A stretch of 64,000 nucleotides of DNA from Vibrio sp. STUT-A11 (lineage in GTDB: Bacteria; Pseudomonadota; Gammaproteobacteria; Enterobacterales; Vibrionaceae). Below are positions 58,427 to 64,000 of the stretch, one piece after another. The DNA lies in NCBI RefSeq assembly GCF_026000435.1, contig NZ_AP026763.1:744001-808000 (forward strand), given 5' to 3'. How positions within the stretch are numbered: the first letter of the stretch is position 1; the number at the start of each line of letters is the position of its first letter. A program made the position numbers and the translations under genes. The notes under the pieces are model-generated. The model ran no database searches. It saw only the letters and a list, made by a program, of their open reading frames with translations, and was not told the origin of the DNA.

Positions 58427-59077
58427 ATGGTTACCAAAGCTAAGTCTACCAAAACCAAGATGACCAAGACAAAGGTCGAACTTCCACCGTTTGAAACGCC
58501 ACAAGGCTACCAGATTATCGCTGGTGTTGACGAAGTTGGACGTGGCCCTTTGGTCGGGGATGTTGTGACCGCTGCGGTTATTTTAGATCCAAACAACCCG
58601 ATCGAGGGTTTAAATGACTCGAAAAAGCTCAGCGAAAAAAAACGTTTAGCTTTGCTGCCGGAAATCAAACAAAAAGCACTCGCTTGGGCGGTGGGGCGTT
58701 GTTCGCCACAAGAAATTGATGAGCTTAATATTCTTCAAGCGACCATGGTGGCAATGCAACGTGCGATTGCTGGCTTAAATGTTCAGCCAGATCTTGTGCT
58801 TATTGATGGCAACCGTTGTCCTGAGCTACCGATGGATTCTCAAGCTGTGGTTAAAGGTGACTTGCGTGTGGCCGAGATCAGCGCAGCGTCTATCATTGCT
58901 AAAGTAGTACGTGATACCGAAATGGAAGAGCTGGATAAGCAATATCCTCAATTTGGATTTGCAAAGCACAAAGGCTATCCAACCAAAGTGCACTTTGAAG
59001 CGATTGAGCAACATGGCGTGATCGCCGAACACCGTAAGAGCTTTAAACCAGTCAAGAAAGCCTTAGGCATAGAGTAA
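58427..59077 (+). CDS. rnhB: Ribonuclease HII
   Basis: This enzyme removes RNA or single ribonucleotides from DNA. The protein is 216 residues with a lysine/threonine-rich N-terminal extension of about 20. The catalytic acidic residues lie in IAGVDEVGRGPLVGDVV, VLIDGNRCPEL and the last Asp in VVRDTEMEEL. Gene order lpxB-rnhB-dnaE is conserved. Confidence 0.96.
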   Translation: MVTKAKSTKTKMTKTKVELPPFETPQGYQIIAGVDEVGRGPLVGDVVTAAVILDPNNPIEGLNDSKKLSEKKRLALLPEIKQKALAWAVGRCSPQEIDELNILQATMVAMQRAIAGLNVQPDLVLIDGNRCPELPMDSQAVVKGDLRVAEISAASIIAKVVRDTEMEELDKQYPQFGFAKHKGYPTKVHFEAIEQHGVIAEHRKSFKPVKKALGIE

Positions 59078-59157
59078 TAAATTGGGTGAATTGGTGTTAT
59101 ATCCCCAGTCCTTTAGGTTAAAATTCAAAACAAAATAGAGTTACACGGTACCTGTTA

Positions 59158-62100
59158 ATGTCAGATCCCAAGTTCGTTCATCTTCGAGTTCACAGTGATT
59201 TTTCGATGGTGGATGGTATCAACAAAGTTCCACCGATCGTTAAAAAAGTCGCAGAGCTTGGCATGCCTGCGATGGCATTGACCGATTTCACTAACCTGTG
59301 TGGTTTGGTGAAGTTTTATGGCACAGCGCATGGCTGCGGTGTTAAACCGATCATCGGCGCAGATTTCAAAATGCAATCTGATGAGTTCGGTGAGGAGCTG
59401 ACACAGCTAACGGTACTGGCTGCAGATAACGTAGGTTACAAAAACCTGACGCTGCTGATCTCCAAAGCGTACCTACGCGGTCATATCCAGCATCAGCCAG
59501 TGATTGATAAGGCCTGGTTGGCTGAAATGTCAGAAGGTTTAATCGTTCTTTCTGGTGGTAAAAGTGGTGATATCGGCAAAGCCTTGCTTAAAGGTAACCG
59601 GAATTTAGTACAGCGTTGTGTCGAGTTTTACAAACAGCACTTTCCAGACCGTTATTATCTAGAATTGCTGCGTACTGGTCGTCCGGATGAAGAAACCTAT
59701 TTGCACTTCGCGGTGGAACTTGCGGAGCAAGTTGATCTGCCCGTTGTGGCAACCAACGAGGTGGTCTTTCTCAGCGCTGATCGTTTTGATGCTCATGAAA
59801 TTCGAGTAGCGATTCATGACGGTTATACACTAGAAGACCCGCGCCGACCAAAAAACTACAGCCCACAGCAGTATCTTCGCACTGAAGAAGAAATGTGTGA
59901 GCTGTTTGCGGATATTCCTGAAGCGCTAGAAAACAGTGTAGAGATTGCTAAGCGCTGTAACGTAACTGTGCGTCTTAATGAATACTTCCTGCCCGCCTTC
60001 CCAACTGAGGGCATGAAAGAGACCGAATTCCTGGTGATGAAATCACGCGAAGGTCTGGAAGAGCGTCTGGAGTTCCTGTTCCCAGATGAAGAAGAACGCA
60101 AAAAGCGTCGTCCAGAATACGATGAGCGTTTGCAAATTGAGTTGGATGTTATCAACCAGATGGGCTTCCCAGGATACTTCCTGATCGTAATGGAGTTCAT
60201 CCAGTGGTCGAAAGACAACGATATTCCTGTAGGCCCAGGTCGTGGTTCGGGTGCGGGCTCTCTGGTGGCATACGCACTGAAAATCACTGACCTTGATCCA
60301 CTGGAATACGATCTTCTGTTCGAACGTTTCTTGAACCCTGAACGTGTATCCATGCCCGATTTCGATGTCGACTTCTGTATGGATAAACGCGACCAGGTCA
60401 TTGATCACGTAGCTGAAATGTACGGACGTGATGCGGTATCTCAGATCATTACCTTTGGTACCATGGCAGCCAAAGCGGTAATCCGCGATGTGGGGCGTGT
60501 TCTTGGTCATCCGTTTGGTTTTGTCGACCGAATCTCGAAGCTTATCCCACCAGATCCTGGCATGACGCTGGATAAAGCATTCAAAGCTGAGCCAGCACTA
60601 CCTGAGCTTTATGAGGCAGATGAAGAAGTTAAAGAACTCATCGACATGTGCCACATCTTGGAAGGTTGTACACGAAACGCGGGTAAGCACGCGGGTGGTG
60701 TTGTTATTTCACCCACCACGATCACCGACTTCGCGCCGATCTATGCGGATGCGGAAGGTCACTTCCCGGTTACCCAGTTTGATAAGAACGACGTAGAAAC
60801 TGCTGGTCTGGTTAAGTTCGACTTCCTTGGTCTGCGTACACTAACCATTATTGACTGGGCGCTTGGTTTGATTAACCCGCGTTTAGAGCGCGAAGGTAAA
60901 GAGCCGGTTCGCATAGAATCTATCCCACTCGACGATCAGGCGTCGTTCCGTTTGTTACAAAACTCAGAAACCACCGCCGTATTCCAGTTGGAATCGCGTG
61001 GTATGAAAGAGTTGATCAAGCGACTTCAGCCAGACTGTTTCGAAGACATCATCGCACTAGTAGCGCTCTTCCGTCCGGGTCCACTACAGTCGGGCATGGT
61101 AGATAACTTTATCGACCGTAAACACGGCCGTGAAGCGGTCTCTTACCCAGATGAAAAGTGGCAACACGAGTCACTAAAAGAGATATTAGACCCAACGTAC
61201 GGAATCATCCTGTATCAGGAGCAGGTAATGCAGATTGCGCAGGTCTTGTCTGGTTACACCTTGGGTGGCGCCGACATGTTGCGTCGTGCGATGGGTAAGA
61301 AAAAGCCGGAAGAGATGGCCAAACAACGTGCTACTTTCGAAGAAGGGGCGGTGAAGAACGGCATCGACGGCGAGCTGGCGATGAAAATCTTCGACTTGGT
61401 AGAAAAATTCGCTGGCTACGGCTTTAACAAATCGCACTCTGCTGCATATGCCTTGGTTTCGTACCAAACGCTATGGCTGAAAATGCATTATCCAGCTGAG
61501 TTTATGGCTGCGGTAATGACCGCCGATATGGATAACACTGAAAAAGTGGTTGGTCTGGTCGACGAATGTTTCCGTATGAAGCTTACCGTATTGCCTCCGG
61601 ACATTAACTCAGGGTTGTATCGCTTTAATGTTGATGAAAACGGCGCTATTGTTTACGGTATCGGTGCGATCAAAGGTGTTGGTGAAGGCCCGATTGATGC
61701 GATACTGGAAGCGAGAAACAAAGGCGGTCACTTCAAAGATTTGTTTGATTTCTGTGCGCGTATCGATCTAAAACGTGTTAACAAGCGTGTAATTGAAAAG
61801 CTGATCTACGCCGGTGCATTAGACCGACTTGGACCTCATCGTGCAGCTATGATGGCGTCATTGAGTGATGCAGTGAAAGCCGCGAGTCAGCACCATCAGG
61901 CAGAAGCGTTTGGTCAGGCGGATATGTTCGGTGTATTAACCGATGCGCCTGAAGAAGTGGAGCATAAATACATTCAAGTTCCAGCTTGGCCTGAAAAGGT
62001 TTGGCTGGAGGGTGAACGCGACACTCTTGGCTTATATTTGACTGGGCACCCCATTAACGCGTATTTAAAGGAACTAAATAAATACACCAGTTGTCGACTA

Positions 62101-62637
62101 AAAGACGCAACGCCAACACGTCGTGACCAATCAGTGACGGTAGCAGGTTTGGTGATAGCTGCTCGCGTGATGACGACCAAGCGAGGAACACGTATTGGTA
62201 TCATGACATTAGATGACCGAAGTGGTCGAATGGAGGTCATGCTATTTTCAGATGCGCTTGATCGGTATGCTGAACTTCTCGAAAAAGACAGAATTTTGGT
62301 CGTTTCAGGACAGGTCAGCTTTGATGACTTCAATGGTGGCCTTAAAATGTCGGCGCGTGAAGTTATGGATCTCGGCAGCGCGCGTGAAAAATACGCTCGT
62401 GGTCTGTCGGTATCGATTGATGCAAATCAGATCAATGATCAATTCTTTGAGCAGTTCAGTCGTATTTTAGAACCGCACAAAGCCGGAACCGTACCCGTCA
62501 ATGTATACTACCAGCGTGCCGACGCCAGAGCGCGGTTAACATTGGGCACCGAGTGGCGAGTAACGCCAAGTGATACATTAATAGACGATTTAAAACAGTT
62601 ACTTGGAACAAACCAGGTAGAACTTGAATTTAACTAA
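59158..62637 (+). CDS. dnaE: DNA polymerase III alpha subunit
   Basis: This is the replicative polymerase. The protein is 1159 residues. The N-terminal PHP domain begins FVHLRVHSDFSMVDG. The palm has Asp401 and Asp403 in PDFDVDFC, the same numbering as in E. coli, after GPGRGSGAGSLVAYAL. The internal clamp-binding motif QADMF lies near 920. An OB fold and C-terminal tau-binding region follow. It precedes accA by 47 bases. Confidence 0.98.
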   Translation: MSDPKFVHLRVHSDFSMVDGINKVPPIVKKVAELGMPAMALTDFTNLCGLVKFYGTAHGCGVKPIIGADFKMQSDEFGEELTQLTVLAADNVGYKNLTLLISKAYLRGHIQHQPVIDKAWLAEMSEGLIVLSGGKSGDIGKALLKGNRNLVQRCVEFYKQHFPDRYYLELLRTGRPDEETYLHFAVELAEQVDLPVVATNEVVFLSADRFDAHEIRVAIHDGYTLEDPRRPKNYSPQQYLRTEEEMCELFADIPEALENSVEIAKRCNVTVRLNEYFLPAFPTEGMKETEFLVMKSREGLEERLEFLFPDEEERKKRRPEYDERLQIELDVINQMGFPGYFLIVMEFIQWSKDNDIPVGPGRGSGAGSLVAYALKITDLDPLEYDLLFERFLNPERVSMPDFDVDFCMDKRDQVIDHVAEMYGRDAVSQIITFGTMAAKAVIRDVGRVLGHPFGFVDRISKLIPPDPGMTLDKAFKAEPALPELYEADEEVKELIDMCHILEGCTRNAGKHAGGVVISPTTITDFAPIYADAEGHFPVTQFDKNDVETAGLVKFDFLGLRTLTIIDWALGLINPRLEREGKEPVRIESIPLDDQASFRLLQNSETTAVFQLESRGMKELIKRLQPDCFEDIIALVALFRPGPLQSGMVDNFIDRKHGREAVSYPDEKWQHESLKEILDPTYGIILYQEQVMQIAQVLSGYTLGGADMLRRAMGKKKPEEMAKQRATFEEGAVKNGIDGELAMKIFDLVEKFAGYGFNKSHSAAYALVSYQTLWLKMHYPAEFMAAVMTADMDNTEKVVGLVDECFRMKLTVLPPDINSGLYRFNVDENGAIVYGIGAIKGVGEGPIDAILEARNKGGHFKDLFDFCARIDLKRVNKRVIEKLIYAGALDRLGPHRAAMMASLSDAVKAASQHHQAEAFGQADMFGVLTDAPEEVEHKYIQVPAWPEKVWLEGERDTLGLYLTGHPINAYLKELNKYTSCRLKDATPTRRDQSVTVAGLVIAARVMTTKRGTRIGIMTLDDRSGRMEVMLFSDALDRYAELLEKDRILVVSGQVSFDDFNGGLKMSAREVMDLGSAREKYARGLSVSIDANQINDQFFEQFSRILEPHKAGTVPVNVYYQRADARARLTLGTEWRVTPSDTLIDDLKQLLGTNQVELEFN

Positions 62638-62684
62638 AAAATTCAGCGTATTATCTTAGACGCTGAGTAAACAAGGATTCATAG

Positions 62685-63644
62685 ATGAGCCTAAACTTTC
62701 TTGAATTTGAAAAGCCAATTGCAGAACTTGAAGCAAAAATTGAAGCCCTGCGCGATGTATCTCGCCATGGTGGTGATGCTGCGGTTGACCTGGATAAAGA
62801 AATCGAACAGCTTGAGAAGAAAAGCCTAGAACTGAAGAAAAAGACATTCAGCAACTTAGGCGCTTGGGAAACAGCTCAACTGGCTCGTCACCCATTACGT
62901 CCATACACCTTGGACTACATTCAGCATGCATTTGAAGAGTTTGATGAACTAGCGGGTGACCGTGCGTTTGCTGATGACAAAGCCATTGTCGGTGGTATTG
63001 CTCGTCTGGAAGGTCGACCTGTGATGATCATTGGTCACCAAAAAGGCCGTGAGACCAAAGAAAAAGTGAAACGTAACTTTGGTATGCCAAAGCCTGAGGG
63101 TTACCGTAAAGCTTTACGCTTAATGGAAATGGCAGAGCGTTTTAACATGCCAATCATCACATTCATCGATACCGCGGGTGCATATCCAGGTGTTGGTGCA
63201 GAAGAGCGTGGTCAGTCTGAAGCGATCGCGACAAACCTAAAAGTGATGTCTGGCCTAAAAGTACCAGTAATCTGTAACGTTGTCGGTGAAGGCGGTTCAG
63301 GTGGTGCACTTGCGATTGGTGTGGGTGACTACGTAAACATGCTTCAGTACTCAACTTACTCAGTGATTTCTCCTGAAGGCTGTGCTTCTATCCTATGGCG
63401 TGATTCAGATAAAGCACCTCAGGCAGCAGAAGCAATGGGTCTGACAGCGCCACGTCTTAAAGAGCTTGAGCTTATCGATGAGATCATCGAAGAGCCGCTA
63501 GGCGGCGCGCACCGTAACCACGTTGAAATGGCTGCAAACATGAAAGCAACATTGCTTCGTCAGTTGGAAGATCTAGAACAGCTAGACGAAGAGTCGCTAC
63601 GTGAGCGTCGTTACCAGCGTCTGATGAGCTACGGTTACTGCTGA
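62685..63644 (+). CDS. accA: Acetyl-CoA carboxylase carboxyltransferase subunit alpha
   Basis: This subunit transfers CO2 from biotin-BCCP to acetyl-CoA together with AccD. The protein is 319 residues, the usual length. The coiled-coil N-terminus (FLEFEKPIAELEAKIEALRD) is followed by the crotonase-like fold with GHQKGRETKEKVKRNFGMP, IDTAGAYPGVGAEERGQSEA and GEGGSGGALAIGVGD. A terminator follows (63673-63702). Confidence 0.97.
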   Translation: MSLNFLEFEKPIAELEAKIEALRDVSRHGGDAAVDLDKEIEQLEKKSLELKKKTFSNLGAWETAQLARHPLRPYTLDYIQHAFEEFDELAGDRAFADDKAIVGGIARLEGRPVMIIGHQKGRETKEKVKRNFGMPKPEGYRKALRLMEMAERFNMPIITFIDTAGAYPGVGAEERGQSEAIATNLKVMSGLKVPVICNVVGEGGSGGALAIGVGDYVNMLQYSTYSVISPEGCASILWRDSDKAPQAAEAMGLTAPRLKELELIDEIIEEPLGGAHRNHVEMAANMKATLLRQLEDLEQLDEESLRERRYQRLMSYGYC

Positions 63645-63672
63645 TATCTGGTTAGATAACGGATAAAATAGC

Positions 63673-63702
63673 AAGGGTTGGATGTGAGTCCAGCCCTTTT
63701 TT
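63673..63702 (+). terminator. Intrinsic terminator after accA
   Basis: AAGGGTTGGA pairs with TCCAGCCCTT (one G-U pair) around TGTGAG, followed by TTTT. Confidence 0.8.
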
Positions 63703-63720
63703 GTATCTATTGGATTGTTT

Positions 63721-64000
63721 ATGGAATCGCTTTATCAGCATTTTGCACAATTACTGACTGCACATTACCAACCTCAGACGAAAGTTGTCTTAGCGTTTAG
63801 CGGAGGTGTGGACTCGCGTTTATTGTTGGCGCTACTGAGTCGCTATCAGCGTGAGCACGCAATACCATGCAAAGCGGTATACGTTCACCATGGATTAAGC
63901 AGTAATGCGGACGACTGGGCTGAGAAATGTAAAGCGTGGGCTAAGCAAGCGGATATTTCCTGTTCGATAGAACACGTCGCCTTAGATGTTCATAGTGGGG
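63721..64000 (+). CDS. tilS: tRNA(Ile)-lysidine synthase TilS (5' part, runs off the window)
   Basis: This enzyme converts C34 of tRNA-Ile(CAU) to lysidine. Only the first 93 codons are visible: MESLYQHFAQLLTAHYQPQT, then VVLAFSGGVDSRLLLALL with the ATP P-loop SGGVDS, and the HHGLSSNADDW segment, a TilS hallmark. The gene continues beyond 64000. It lies downstream of accA as in E. coli. Confidence 0.93.
   Translation, partial: MESLYQHFAQLLTAHYQPQTKVVLAFSGGVDSRLLLALLSRYQREHAIPCKAVYVHHGLSSNADDWAEKCKAWAKQADISCSIEHVALDVHSG

Noticed and set aside
1..64000. CRISPR array, integron cassettes, prophage or IS element
   Set aside because: No regularly spaced direct repeats, attC-like sites, transposase or phage genes were seen. 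The only mobile-like sequences are short non-coding repeats.

Overview
The window is chromosomal DNA of a gammaproteobacterium of the genus Vibrio, most like the harveyi/parahaemolyticus group. This rests on the OmpK porin, a complete sodium-pumping NQR operon with apbE and nqrM, a Vibrio-like CsrB RNA, and a gene order (mltA-tcdA-csdE-csdA-yajL-panE-ompK; nqrA-F; rpsB-tsf-pyrH-frr-uppS-cdsA-ispC-rseP-bamA-skp-lpxD-fabZ-lpxA-lpxB-rnhB-dnaE-accA-tilS) that I recognise from vibrios. It is mostly conserved core genome. I see no prophage, integron, CRISPR array or IS transposase.

Layout. 1-4.8 kb: peptidoglycan lysis (mltA), tRNA t6A cyclisation (tcdA) and its sulfur-handling partners csdE/csdA, then yajL and panE on the minus strand. 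5.8-10.2 kb: ompK, divergent from a four-gene unit encoding a LON-domain protein, a DUF4397 lipoprotein, an ECF sigma factor and a ChrR-type zinc anti-sigma factor. 10.2-14.5 kb: muropeptide permease ampG with ppiA and yajG, rlmG, bolA. 15-22.3 kb: nqrABCDEF, apbE, nqrM. 22.3-28.7 kb: a DUF2789 protein, SOS-type dinB, a RecQ-family helicase with a displaced zinc cluster, a Gre-like protein, a YggN-like protein and a neurotransmitter:sodium symporter family protein. 29-34.7 kb: a DUF4250 protein, yaeP, proS, trmO, the zinc-free ribosomal protein pair L31B/L36B, and an AbgT transporter. 34.7-40 kb: yaiI, a small coiled-coil protein, a CsrB-family RNA with an upstream VarA/UvrY-type box, and several small conserved proteins plus yqcC-truC. 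40-64 kb: glnD and map on the minus strand, then a long plus-strand series covering translation (rpsB, tsf, frr), UMP kinase, isoprenoid and phospholipid precursors (uppS, cdsA, ispC), outer-membrane biogenesis (rseP, bamA, skp), lipid A (lpxD, fabZ, lpxA, lpxB), replication (rnhB, dnaE), fatty acid synthesis (accA) and the start of tilS.

Regulation readable from the sequence: a LexA box at dinB; a CRP site in the ompK intergenic region; a candidate ECF-type promoter in front of the LON/DUF4397/sigma/anti-sigma unit; a perfect 7-1-7 Fur palindrome next to a Zur-type box at the L31B/L36B promoter; the VarA-type palindrome upstream of csrB; an S2-type leader and an attenuator in rpsB-tsf; and many intrinsic terminators. 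Four intergenic dispersed elements (one at csdE/csdA, one after the symporter gene, one before proS, one between lpxD and fabZ) have inverted ends and look like small non-coding Vibrio repeats.

Most worth following up: the sigma/anti-sigma unit with its two uncharacterised partners, the overlapping Fur/Zur control region, the csrB locus, and the repeat that supplies the last codons and stop of csdE.
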